From positions 30,879,855 through 30,943,854 of the forward strand of contig NC_054867.1 of assembly GCF_018320785.1 (NCBI RefSeq): a stretch of DNA of 64,000 bases, given 5' to 3'. Below the pieces are notes generated by a model that saw only the letters and a list, made by a program, of their open reading frames with translations, was not told where the DNA came from and did no database searches. Positions 1 through 11,700 of the stretch are shown here, piece by piece. Source of the stretch: Cheilinus undulatus. Its lineage: Eukaryota > Chordata > Actinopteri > Labriformes > Labridae. A program made the translations under genes and the position numbers. Numbering within the stretch: the stretch's first letter is position 1; the number at the start of each line of letters is the position of its first letter.

Positions 1-755
1 TTCAACTTATGTTGCACTTGTTTGAGCCGTTCTTTGTCACCATCTCTAAAAGCTTTCTTTTTCTGGTTGAGGATTGCCTTTATGTCGCTTGTGATCCAGG
101 GTTTGTTATTGGGGAAACAGCGAACAGTCTTTGTAGGTATGACTGTGTCTCTACAGAAGTTGATGTACTCAGTAAAACAATCAACCCGTCTGTCAATGTT
201 CATACTGTCCTCATCTGTTTCCAGCAGCACATTCCGGTCTGTGGATTGAAAGCAGTCCCTTAGAGCTTCACTAGCTTGAGGAGTCCATCTTCTGATTTTG
301 ACTTTAGTTGCAGGCTGCCTCAGCACACAAGGTTTGTAACAGGTCTGCAGATAAACCAAGTTATGATCTGACCTGCCCAGTGGTGGTAAGGCAGTAGCTC
401 TGCAAGCTTCTTTGACGTTGGCATACAGCAGGTCTAGGGTTTTGTTTTCTCTGGTAGGGCAGTTAACAGACTGTGTAAATCCAGTCAGGTGAGAGGAGAG
501 GGTGACATGGCTGAAGTCTCCTGATACTATTACAAGTGCCTCAGGATGTTGAGTCTGTATCCTAGCTACAGTATCATGCAGAACATCACACGAAACCAAA
601 TCAGTTGCCTTGGGTGGAATGTATACAAGTATTTTTATGATATCACTGAACTCCCTTGGAACATAATATGGCCGAAGGGCAACTGCCAACAGTTCAATAT
701 CTGGACAACACAACTTCTCCTTGACAGGATCAGGTTACCATTTGGAATAATTTAG
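1..755 (-). mobile_element. LINE fragment: AP endonuclease and linker, antisense, runs off the left edge
   Basis: The reverse strand reads in one frame from about 735 down to 1 without a stop. It shows an AP-endonuclease C-terminal half: PYYVPREF, IPPKATD, the GDFSHVTL block (usual form GDFN), and GRSDHNL with the catalytic Ser-Asp-His. It then runs into the linker RRWTPQASEALRDCFQ and CFPNNKPWITSDIKA that precedes reverse transcriptase in fish LINEs. Homology stops near 755, so the copy is 5'-truncated and its reverse transcriptase lies left of the window. The open frame suggests a fairly young copy. The clade (L2, CR1 or Rex-like) is uncertain. Confidence 0.8.
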
Positions 756-991
756 CTTCATGTATGGAAGAAGGTGGTGATGAATGTTTTTCTCTTGCAT
801 ATCTAATGGGTAAAACTGAGTTTTCTAAGAATTTGAGCTTAGCTGAAGATACAGTAGCGGAGGTAAATGCACATTACTTACCTACAGGTGTTAATATTTC
901 CTAAACTACTGCGTATCAACTCAGTTACATCTTTCACTAAAGTAGGCTTCTAATATAAGTTATTTCTAACTCTGGTTCAAACTAATTGCAC

Positions 992-1021
992 AGCCCCCTC
1001 CACAAATCTGTGGAGGGGGCT
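992..1021. repeat. Perfect 13-bp stem-loop
   Basis: AGCCCCCTCCACA, a loop of four bases, then the exact reverse complement. It sits between two LINE pieces. It is much GC-richer than the surroundings. Confidence 0.8.
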
Positions 1022-1114
1022 TACACATCTTCTCTGAACTCAACTCAACTTTATTTATTTGTGTAGCACCTTTCATACATAAGACATGTAGCCCAAAGTG
1101 CTTTACAAAGAAAT

Positions 1115-1639
1115 TGTCACGATCCCTGTCTGTTAAGTCTATTTTTTCATCTTTATTTTGAACATTTATGTCTGTTTCATGCTCTAATTTTCCTTTTCTG
1201 TTTTAGATCGATCCTGCTCTGCTCACCTCGCCCCGCCTTTCCCTCACTGACTCCCGGTCCCTCATGTGTCACTCACCTTGTCTCCTCCCCCGGCTGCTCT
1301 CAGTCCTGCATGCTGCTCCTCACACCTGTCCTGCATCACTGATTAGTCATAGTATAATACTCACCTGCACACTCACCTCCTTGTCAGTCCGTTGTTCTTC
1401 ACAGTTCACGCACCAGCCTTCTAGTTTGCTCTCGTCTAGCCTTATTGTTTACGACCTAGCCAGTTATCCGTCTCCGCTCCTGCCTGATCCCTGCCTGTAC
1501 CTTTGCCTGAGTTTTTGGATCTCTGGTTTTTTGACTCGGACTGCATTAAAGATTCTGATTTTTGCTTCACGTCTACCGTCTCCCGAGTTGTGCATTTGGG
1601 TCCTGATTTATTCTGTGTTAAAGTCCATGGTTTATGACA
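1115..1639. mobile_element. Solo LTR (gypsy-like) inside the LINE, 525 bp
   Basis: The insert begins TGTCACGATCC and ends TTTATGACA, so its ends are inverted TGTCA/TGACA, and it is flanked on both sides by the same five bases GAAAT (1110-1114 and 1640-1644). TG...CA ends plus a 5-bp duplication are the mark of LTR retroelement integration. There is no coding sequence between the ends, so it is a solo LTR left by recombination. An ATTAAA near 1545 could be its poly(A) signal. Confidence 0.82.
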
Positions 1640-1771
1640 GAAATAGACAGACAGCAATGATCAATAAAAACCAGAGAGAGCAAAAGACAGTAAGGAAAGA
1701 ATAAGACAAATTGAGGAAATAGAGAAAGGAAAAACCAGAAAGGAAAAATTTGTCAATAAAATACAACCATA

Positions 1772-1803
1772 GAAAAATAAATAAATAAATAAATAAATAA
1801 AAA
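1772..1803. repeat. AATA microsatellite
   Basis: About seven tandem AATA units lie within the 3' untranslated part of the antisense LINE. Confidence 0.9.
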
Positions 1804-2776
1804 CAATTACTGCATGTTAAAAGCCAAATTAAAACTGTGTCTTCAGTCTTCTTTTAAAAACATCAGTGGAGCTGGATAGTCCAATGTCCAGGGGGATTGA
1901 ATTCCAAAGTTTTGGGGCATAAAAACAGAATTCTCTCTTCCCGGTGCTTGTGTGGGCCACTCATGGAACATTTAAAAGCAAAGCAGTCGAGGACCTGAGG
2001 GATCGATTAGGGACATAAAGAGAAAGGAGTTCAGTGATGTATGGAGGAGAAAGGCCATGTACAGCTTTAAAAACAATTGAAAGAACTTTAAAATCGATTC
2101 TAAAAGAAATGGGAAGCCAATGCAGAGCTTTTAAAAGGGGGGTAATGTGCTCGACTCTCTTCTTTCTAGTTAAAATTCTTGCAGCAGAATTCTGGATAAG
2201 CTGGAGTTTTTTTAATGACTTTTGGGGTAGTCCAGTAAAAAGAGATTTACAATAATCTAAACAGCTGGTAATAAAAGCATGAATTAAAATTTCAGCATCT
2301 TTTTGTGTTAAAAAAGGTCTCACTTTGGCGATGTTTCTTAGATGGAAAAAGATGTACTTATGACCTTGTTAAAATGTGGATTAAAATTTAAATCTTGATC
2401 TAAAACCGCTCCCAGGTTCGTGACACTGGCTTGAATGTAACTGTTAAAAGCTCTGAGTTGTGTTTGAATTTGCTCTCATTTTTCTTTGGGCCCAATTAAA
2501 AGAATTTCGGTTTTGTTGTCATTTACTTTTAAAAAGTTCTTGCTCATCCATACATTAATGTCAGAGATACAGGCAGTAAGAGAATGCAAAGAAGTGGGGT
2601 CATTGGGGGAAACATTTAAAGGTTGACTGAATCTATATGATGATGAGGTTACTGACTGTATACTAACCTTTATAATCATATAAGGGTAAAGATGTTTTAA
2701 TTTCAGGTATTGCATTTATCATGTTTATTCATTTTCTTAAAATGTAAGATTGATTTTGATGTATCTCTAATCTTAA

Positions 2777-3581
2777 AGAGGGGGTATCATACTTGTCCAA
2801 TTTTTAAAACATAAATATAAAGTCACAATGTTGGCTGTCCATACTCCACGTATGCACATTTTCAAACTGCAAGATAAACGTATGCGGCAGTAATCTTGGA
2901 ATAAGCGTGTAAACTGATGAATACAGTTCTATGAAAATCTCTCCGAGATTCAACCAAGATGAGATTTCGATAGAGCGGACAGGGAGCAAACTGATGAGGT
3001 CATCACAATATTATCTTCTGACTGGTTCGTGGTTCGTCGGTGCTGCTGGCAAAGCGGAACAGACCGCCCCCACAAGGCCTCTCAGCCATTTAGCCATTGA
3101 GTAACACAGTAATTAAACACTTGCCAAACAGATATGTCCTGCTCTATCCTTCGCTGTTGCTGGTTTTCTTCCCCTTCTCTCTCCAAACCATCAGGATCAG
3201 ACTCCACGTCTAAGACGTACGGATGTATATCAAAATTCGCCATATTTTACTCAGTTGGACCGGTTCATTCAAAGTTTTCAACTACTAGCATAACAACATT
3301 AGCCACATTAGAGGGGGCGGGCACAAAACATTGAGTCCTGCCGCTGGCCAGCCCCTGGTAAAATCAGCCAATCAGAGGAAACCAGGTCCGTGGAGCGGGA
3401 TGGGGTTAAAGAGACAGCGGCGAAAAATAAGCATTTCAGACGGAGGTTAAAATAAGGGTTTTTCAGGACGCCAGTGTGAGAGAAACATGAGGAGTTTTTT
3501 GAGCTGTAAACCATGTAAAGCTACTACGTGGGTATCAGAGAGATGGTGTAAAGCCTTGAAAAAAGGCATAATACCCCCACT
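2777..3581. mobile_element. MITE flanked by TTAA (piggyBac-like), 805 bp
   Basis: The left end AGAGGGGGTATCATAC and the right end, read in reverse, AGTGGGGGTATTATGCC are inverted copies. Each is bounded by TTAA (2773-2776 and 3582-3585), the target site of piggyBac elements. No transposase remains. The middle part near 3000-3450 is GC-richer. The superfamily rests on the TTAA alone; the ends are not the classical CCC type. Confidence 0.65.
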
Positions 3582-3585
3582 TTAA

Positions 3586-5784
3586 TGATTTAAGAAGGGT
3601 AGTTTAAAGTTAATTGAAGTGTTATCCTTACATTATTTGAAGTTAATCTTAATGATTTAATCATTTTTTGTAATAACTACTAAAGCTAAGTAGTTAGACT
3701 TGATTTAAATATGTTTTAAAATTGGGTTTCATGTATTTTCAAACGTGTTTTAGTGATATGAGTTTGAATTACATATGTAAGGGTTTTCATTTATTAATCA
3801 AACATTATTTAGGGTTTCTTTATTGATGATTGTTTTATTTGTACTCATCTTTGTGATGTGGGCTTGCGATTTGTCATTGTGAATGATAATCGTTTGCTGT
3901 TTAAAGCCACAAGTCTGTCAGTGTCAGTGCTAGGGCCGGCTGACAGACCGAAAAGATAGTTGCAGACAGTTTGAGCTCTTGTACAGGCCACTATGGTTTT
4001 CGGACAGAATTGGCTATTTTGGTCTATGATCAGTGACAATTATGGAGGGGAGTGGGAAAATTTTGGCCCCAGTGGTTTTTGTTCCCATCTGTATAAGCAG
4101 TTGAGGCTGGCTGTCTGATTAAAAACAAGAAATTGAAAGAAACAAAGAAATGAAGTGGCTTGACATCATGTCTTGGTCATGGAGATGTTCTTTGCAATGT
4201 ATTTCTTTTGATATGGACTGAATACAGATTTCAAAGCCTTCGTGGTTTACTTGACTGTGTTTAAGCTAGGATTCAGACAAGTAGTGCATGGAAAATGAAA
4301 CTGTATCATAATTGGCTGAGAAAAGAAGAACATGACAATAAAAGCAGGTTTTTATAATGACTGAAAATAAGAACATAAAATTCTTTAACTCTGGTTCATC
4401 AGCATACAGCATACTTTACTTTTACTCTCAGTTCATAGAAGGGAAGCATAATGTTTGTTTTTACAGCGATCACAGTTATTTTAACTGTAGAATTGTGACA
4501 GTGACTTAGGTAAGTGATCTTAGGGGTCTTTTAGATAGAGTGTCTGTATGTAATTTGGCTGGAAGGACTAAATGCTCTGATATGAAAGCTAAAACCCAAC
4601 ATCAGCAGCCAACTAGCTTCAGTAAGCTGCTTGGAGTGTCATTGCAATTGGACCGGACGGAGGGACCAAAGTTCCAGCAGAGCCCCCTGCTGTGACCTTA
4701 AAATACTGCTGCTCTTAAGTCATTCTTGGAAATGGAGAGGAGGGGAGGGGCTGGCACAGGCAGCTCATTGGATGAAGTGCTAATAAGAGTAGAAGTGCAT
4801 AAACACATCAAAGCATTGAGGTAATATTAGCAGGGTAATTTCCATGGTTGTGCAAAACGAATGTTTTACACCCAGGATTCTTTTCAAAATGCCATGTATG
4901 GACTGCCAAATTTTCATGTGGTAGCTATAGACTTGTGTTAAGGGAGGTTTGCCTCTGGTGCATATTGGCTTTCTGCCATTTTTCATGAAGTGACAACATG
5001 TCTATGAGACATGAATGTCAGTATAAAGCTTCTATAGTTACATTGACTGCCTGTGAGATCCACTGTGGGGTAGGTGTCAGAAAATGTGATTAAATGCAAG
5101 CTGCTGAACTAGCTTTAAAAAGATATGTTTGACTGTTGAAAGAATACAGTGTAAGATTTTTGTCAAAAAGCATAACTTGCACTTAAATAAGGCAAAACAG
5201 GAAAAGAGATGAACAACCCCTTTGTCCACAGGGGCATCAAAACCAACACAAACGGAAAGTTCCACTCTGGAGCTTAAAGCCTGTTACAAAAAAGAGAGTC
5301 AATATTTACTGGACATGGAGTTTTTATTGTACTATGACAAAAGCCAAAGACAAAAGCTCCCTTTAGATTTTTACAACCAGAATATCTCAAATACCAGCAA
5401 TGTTTTACCAGACAGAACCATAATAATTAATATTAACATACATTTAAACTTGAGTTAAGGCTGACAGACCGATATGTGCTTGTGATTTTATTAAAAAGGT
5501 TTTGCTTAGGAAAGAAAGATCTACATAAACTTGTTTTCAATCATTCACACCTTGTGTAAGTAAAAGAGAGGGCCCAACTTTCAAAAATGTAATACCATGT
5601 CCAAAAGGAAGTTAGTCACGCATCTCCATCACACTACTGAGTCATTCATATGCTGCGAGGCTGCTGTGTGTTATGCATCTAGAGGTCCCCCTTGTGGCTG
5701 AAATACCTTGCAGTGTAACAATTAGGCAAGTCCATTCAAATCTGCACCAGACAGTCCCCAGACAGTCCTGAAACTCAAGGATCC
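3586..5784. other. Upstream region of the SLC6 gene, no gene seen
   Basis: AT-rich sequence with short, unconvincing open frames on both strands. A brief purine-rich, GC-richer tract at about 4670-4770 could belong to a promoter, but there is no TATA box, initiator or untranslated exon I can defend. Confidence 0.5.
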
Positions 5785-8700
5785 ATGCCAGTATTACCAT
5801 TAGACTATCTCTCCTCAAGCAGCATGGCAGACTCTCTGTGCAGCCTATGCCATCTCCCTCCCAAGGCATCCTCCCAAACAATCAAGGACCGAGGCAAGTG
5901 GGCAAGCAAGAAGGAATTCATCCTTTCGGTAGCTGGTGCTATTATTGGACTGGGAAATATATGGAGATTTCCATATCTTTGCTACAAGAATGGTGGTGGT
6001 GAGTGAAACTCTTTATTCTTCTTTCATGTTAGTATTACCACACAAACCTCCAAAAAAAAAACCAAAAAGCAGGTTAGTGTGAAGCAAACCCTTTCTAAAC
6101 TTTTTTTCATTGCTGTAGAGAGAAATAAAGAAACTGCTCTTCGTTTTTCTACATCTGCATCACTTTTTTGCTCATAAAGAAACAAATACATATGTATATA
6201 TATTCTTTTTCTTGTTATGTTGTTACTAAAAATGTTGGCTATGAAATATTTGACAGCTTACAATGTAGAGCAATGAACAACAGTGGACCGAGGAAAAATA
6301 TGCCTATTAACACATTTTTAAAGCAATAAGCTGTTGAATTCATTATATCATGTTTATAAAAAATACTTTTTCTCAAACTCTTAATTCTGTGTGCTGTAAA
6401 ACTCCACTATTTTCCCCATGCCACCCCTCCCTAGCTTCACATCTGATGACTAAGGAATTGACAGGTTACAAAAGGCTATGACAATAACGTAATACCCATG
6501 TTTATGCAAGAAGGAGCATCACATTGTTTACTGAATTCCTCACCCATACGCATCCCTGGCGTCCTCAGAGGGAGTTCACATCCCTGAAACTGGGAACATA
6601 AATCAATTGGGTTGTTTTTAACGGTGATGTTGCTGTGTTAGCAGAACTCAGTATAATCTCATTCATACAGTTTACATTTAAATAGCTGATGGGAAAGATC
6701 CAGAAAAATCTGTCTTATAATATTATCAATGTGCAGAGTATTTTAATATGATGTTACAGCTGTTTTGTTTCCTTCATAAAGAATAAGAATTATAAAGTTA
6801 AGAGGAAAGCTTTAAGTATTAGGGACTGTATATATAAAAACATATCAGCATTGGCAACAAGTTATTTCGTGTGAGAAAAGTTCCCTTTTTGTGGGGTCAA
6901 TATTAGAAATATTAATTAATATAAAGGTTATCTGATATGGCTTCATCAGACTTCCCCTCTGTCACTCCAGTCAATGGTTTTGTAAGCAGCTCTTCATCAC
7001 AGCCAAAGTTGTATAGTGTATCACAGGGGGTCTCTAAATATAAAGTCCACACCCTGAAAAGGTCAGGTGCTATATTTGTGATATCGGGATCTCAAATGGC
7101 TTTGGATCTACTATCAATGTAATTTAATGTCTTTATAGAAAAACAGAAAAACATACATTCATAATCATGTAACCCTGCAACTGAGGTCAACATGGTGTAA
7201 TCTTTACACCTGCTAAAAAAACTGGCAGCGGTTGATGTGTGTTAATGATATTTACACTGAATACAATTTATTCCCTTATAACATAAATTAAACAGGGCTA
7301 ATGTCAGCTTGGGTGTGTTTAAAGCCCTGTATGCTTTTTATAATAAGTTATTAGTTAGTTAAGACACCTACATCTACAAACTTCCCTAAATTTTTCTATT
7401 TTACATGTCCTGTGCCCCAATCAGCCTATCAGAGCCTGTTTATAGTTTATCTTTATTTAGATTAGTTTATTAACCAAGAAAGCCTAATTGAGATTAATAA
7501 TCCAATTTCAAAATAATCCGGGCCAAGGCAGGCAGTAGCACATTTCAACAATTTGCAGACATACACCACAGAAGAGTTGCAAATACTGTTCAACCAATCC
7601 TGAGTCACAGGGTGAAGGGACATCATTAGTCCATTTTTTACAGCCTTTTTGCATCTTACTCCAGTTCCTTTAATCTACTCCTAATGTCCAGCTCCCTTAC
7701 ATACAAATCCTCCTGCAGTAGATACAAAACTGCAGGAGCAGCATACCCTTAAACTAATTTCAAGATATACTTATGGGTGGAAAGATAGTTTGCGTTAAGA
7801 GTGAAGACCATAGCTTCCAGCACTTGTCACTTGAACTAAATCATACAAGTATAACAGAAGTGAGCGAAGTATTGCCTTACAAGTTTACAGTACAAACCTC
7901 ACAACTCAAACTTGTCATGATTATCTTGCAGTCCACTTCATGTTTATAGATTTCAACAGATACAATTTTTCACATCATCATACAAATGTGTACTCCGCAG
8001 AGTATTTGCTATCAAATGAGGAAACACTGGAGACGTTTGTCCTGGTTGATGCGTAAATGCTTGAAAAGATTATTTCCCAACTCTGACCAGCAACCTGTCT
8101 TTGAGATCCTACCCCAGCATCACTTTAAAAAATGTGTATTTTTTTAATCACAATCTTTCACAATTGTAAGCTATTCTCTTCTAAAAGGTGTCTTCCCTGC
8201 TGCTTTGAGACTGCCATTGTTAAACCTCTCTCTGAAGAGAAACAATTTGTTTGCATCACTATCACACAACTACTGATTATCAAATCTGCCATTTTCAGTA
8301 ACATTTTAGAAAAGCTTGTTTTTAACCATTTAAATGAGTTTGTGAATTCCAGCGACATCTGTAAAAACTGATCAACTGATACAGGTAAAATCATAGCACA
8401 GAGACAGCACTAGTTAAAATTGTTAATGACCTCAGGTCAAACATGGACAAGAAAACATCCTCTGTTATGGGACCTGAGTGTAGCCTTTGATATGGTAGAC
8501 CACACAATTCTTTTAAACAGAGTCCATAATCCTATTAGCATCTCTGGCACTGTTCTGAAGTGGATTAAGTCATATCTCACTGACAGAAAATTTTATCTGG
8601 ATGAATGCTCATCTAAACCTCTTATTTTAATGAAATGTGGTGTTCGCCAGGGTTCACTTCTAGGTCCTTCACTTTTTCATCTTTTTATGTTACTGCTAAG

Positions 8701-11700
8701 AAATGTCATCAGAAGGCTCAGCAACAATTTTATTGCTTTGCTGATGACACACACTCTACATGGCAAATTTATAATCTTCTTAACTGTTTTAGACACTAAA
8801 TCATGGAGGGTAGTGAATTTTTACAGCTCAAGTAGGACAAAACTCAAGTTGTAGTTATTGGTACAGGCTGGGCCTAGAGAGAAAAACTGGATAGTAAATT
8901 TCAAGAACTGTACTTCAATGTTTGTCAGCAGGTTAATCAAGGCATGATATTTGATTCTTTACACAGTGTAATGTCATAGAAAAAACATTTCATCATTTAA
9001 AGAACATTGCTCCTTCAAGCCAGAGAGAGCATATATTACAGAGCTATTAAAGGCTCTGCATTGTGGCATGAGGGCAGCATGTGAGGTTAATGTTTTTACA
9101 GAAAACTTAAGCGCTTTCGTTTAAGTCTGGCTTTGAAAATTATTTTTATTCCACCACCATAATCTGCTTGATTGATTTAGATTTTAATTCATTCTGTTTT
9201 GGTTTCAAGTCAAGTCATGGCAAGTTTATTTATAGTTCACTATTCAGAAAGATAAATTCAAAGCCATTTACAGTCAAAACAAGTTTTAGGATTATCTAGC
9301 ATTTTACTATTTTATTTTAGCATATTTAACTGAGTTATCATAAGTGTGTTTTTTTTGTTTGTTTGTTTGTTTTTTTGTCATTTATCTGCGTAATCTTTAA
9401 GTGTTTTAGGATCTGTTTTTGAATATTTAACAGAGCTCTGTTTTGGTTTGTAATGATCTTGTTTTAGCATAAATAATGAGTTATCTTAAGTGTATTATTA
9501 TCTTATTTTTAACATATTTGATTATCTCTTTGAAATCGAATATCTTTTAGTGTTTTACGATCTGTTTTTAGCATATGTATCTGAGTTATTAACTGAGTTA
9601 TCTTTGAGTGTTTTATGATTTTTTTCTAGCATATTCATACTAAAAGAGAATAATTATTAGTAAGTGTTTCTTAACTTATTTTAGCATATTTAACTGAGTT
9701 ATTTAATAGTGGTTTATGATTTTTTTTAGCATATTCAACAGCACTATGTTGTAGATTCTTATGATCTTGTATTAGCATATTTAACTGAATTATCTTATAG
9801 TGATTTCTGATCTTTATTTAGCATATTTAACTGAGTTATCTTTGAGCATATTTAGCACTCCTTTTTAATTATGTTTATATTTAATTTTTATCTTATTTTC
9901 ACATCTAACACCCTGGATTTCCTCATTATCAATACAAGATAGCGTTTCCATTGTTTTATAGATTATTAATGCTATAAAGTGCTACATCAATGACTTATTT
10001 TCTCATTTTTGGCATGATTTGGGGGTGGGGTGAGGTCATGTTTTTTTCTTTTATTTTTATTTATGTAAAGCACTTTGTGCTACATCATTTTGTATGAAAG
10101 GTGCCATGCAAATACAGTTTGATTGATTGATTGACTAAATACAGGACAGCCAACTCGAGCAGAGTACAGTAAAGGGATAGGGCCTAAAGATTCATGCTGA
10201 GTTGCCTCATTTCTGAACAGCCTTTGTGATGTGTATACTAAATGCGTGTACCACTATGGCAATGCTTTTATCAGTGAGGGCTCCTGACCAGACATAGTTG
10301 CCAAATGTGTCACTGCTCATGCCCACTTTTTTGATGTGAAATAAGTTGTGATATTTTGTGAGAAGACACCACAATACCAGGGAGTCATACATGATCATTC
10401 TAATCATTTCAAACACTTTACTCTGGATATGGTGATTGGGATCCGTTGCACTCTCTTGATAGTGGTCTGCTATTGAGTTTTTGCTGGTTTATTCATTATA
10501 TTAGCTTTCTGCAGACAGAATACTCTATGATAAAACATAGGCTAAGTGAAACAATGTCTTCTGTGTAGAGTAATCTGTTGTTTGTTATCTGGCTGTAAAA
10601 CCGCTTTCCTAACATGGTTATGGTTACCAGTTGTTCCAGGGAGATCACAAGAGTAGAGGACTGAAAGAATCTGCCTGGTTTGTCCCACGACATGTTAGGT
10701 TAAAGGGGGGGATAATCCAATTACTGCCCCTGCCTGGCTTGCAATTGAAAAAAATTGCTAGCTCATGACAACCCCCCACACCCCCACATCCAGAAATGTT
10801 ACATGAAAAGCTATACTCCACCCTATCTCGTGCCTTTCATGCATCCAAGTGACCGGCATCTGTTGGGGTATTTAACCACAACTAAATCAAACACGGCTGA
10901 AGAGTATCATGTTTCTCACTATAAAGACTACAAGGATGAGGAGGTAAAAAGTAAGTCACTTGAAAGCCAAAACTATGTATATCTGTTCTCCAAATATTAA
11001 AGTGATAAAGCTTATTTCATAAATAAATGCATCAGTGCAGAACATAATGTATGGACATTGAGTTATAGCTAAAGATTCTTATTATGCATGAAGAGGGAAT
11101 TGGATAAAAACAATTTAATAATATACAAAATGGCAATCAGTCCATGGATAAAGGATCTTCCACTGATTTATAAGGAGGGTTATCAATCCTAAAAGGGAGG
11201 ATACAAATTCAATTCTCATATTCTTAAATTTCCCTCCTGGCTTCATTTTTGAAGAGCAAATAGCTGGTGGGGGAAGCCTCAGATGCGCTAGAGGGAAAAA
11301 AGGTTCCTGCAGATATGTGTTTTAGGACATGGTATGTATTCTTCAAGAAGGAGTGCAACTCAATAATTTCTTCCTTAATTCATCAATGCATAGTTTGGAC
11401 AACCGAGAATATTGTAGAAGTACAACAACCTGGAGGCACAGGTAGTCTAGTGGTTTAAGGTGCGCCCCATGTATGCTGTCAGCCCAGGTTTGAATCCGGC
11501 CTGTGGCACTTTCCCACATGTCTCTCCCAGGCTCTCTCATCTTTGTTCCTGATTTTGTCCACTGTCCTCCACAATCAACAAAGACAAAAAAGCCCAAAAT
11601 AAATCTAAACAAAGACGTACAATAACCTGTTACTGAAAAATTGTGTTTTCAAGTTTATATAAATGAAATACACAAGAAAAAGCAAATATGGTATTTGAAT

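Larger units (their letters stand above)
1036..2720 (-). mobile_element. L2-like LINE, 3' half, antisense, split by an LTR
   Basis: The minus strand encodes reverse-transcriptase C-terminal blocks: DINVWMSKNFLKVNDNKTE near 2500-2600 and, at 1961-2323, SCLDYCKSLFTGLP, LIQNSAARILTRKKR and LHWLPISFRIDFKVL, all typical of vertebrate L2-type LINEs. The 3' tail, with the family's cactttgggctac-like box and a short TTGAG repeat, is at 1036-1112. The piece between 1115 and 1639 is an inserted LTR. A frame change near 2330-2470 shows that the copy is dead. Confidence 0.8.
8090..10137 (+). mobile_element. L2-like LINE, degenerate, sense to the SLC6 gene
   Basis: The plus strand contains reverse-transcriptase blocks: [13 protein letters not shown] near 8310, [16 protein letters not shown] (from LSAAFDTVDH) near 8475, then [13 protein letters not shown] and [15 protein letters not shown], the usual G-V-R-Q-G-S block, at 8560-8670. 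The YADDTQ block is damaged by a frameshift near 8740. The 3' end has the tail box aaagcactttgtgctac at about 10067 and ends in TTGA repeats at 10120-10137. Between lie a minisatellite and an insertion of another LINE tail. Confidence 0.78.
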
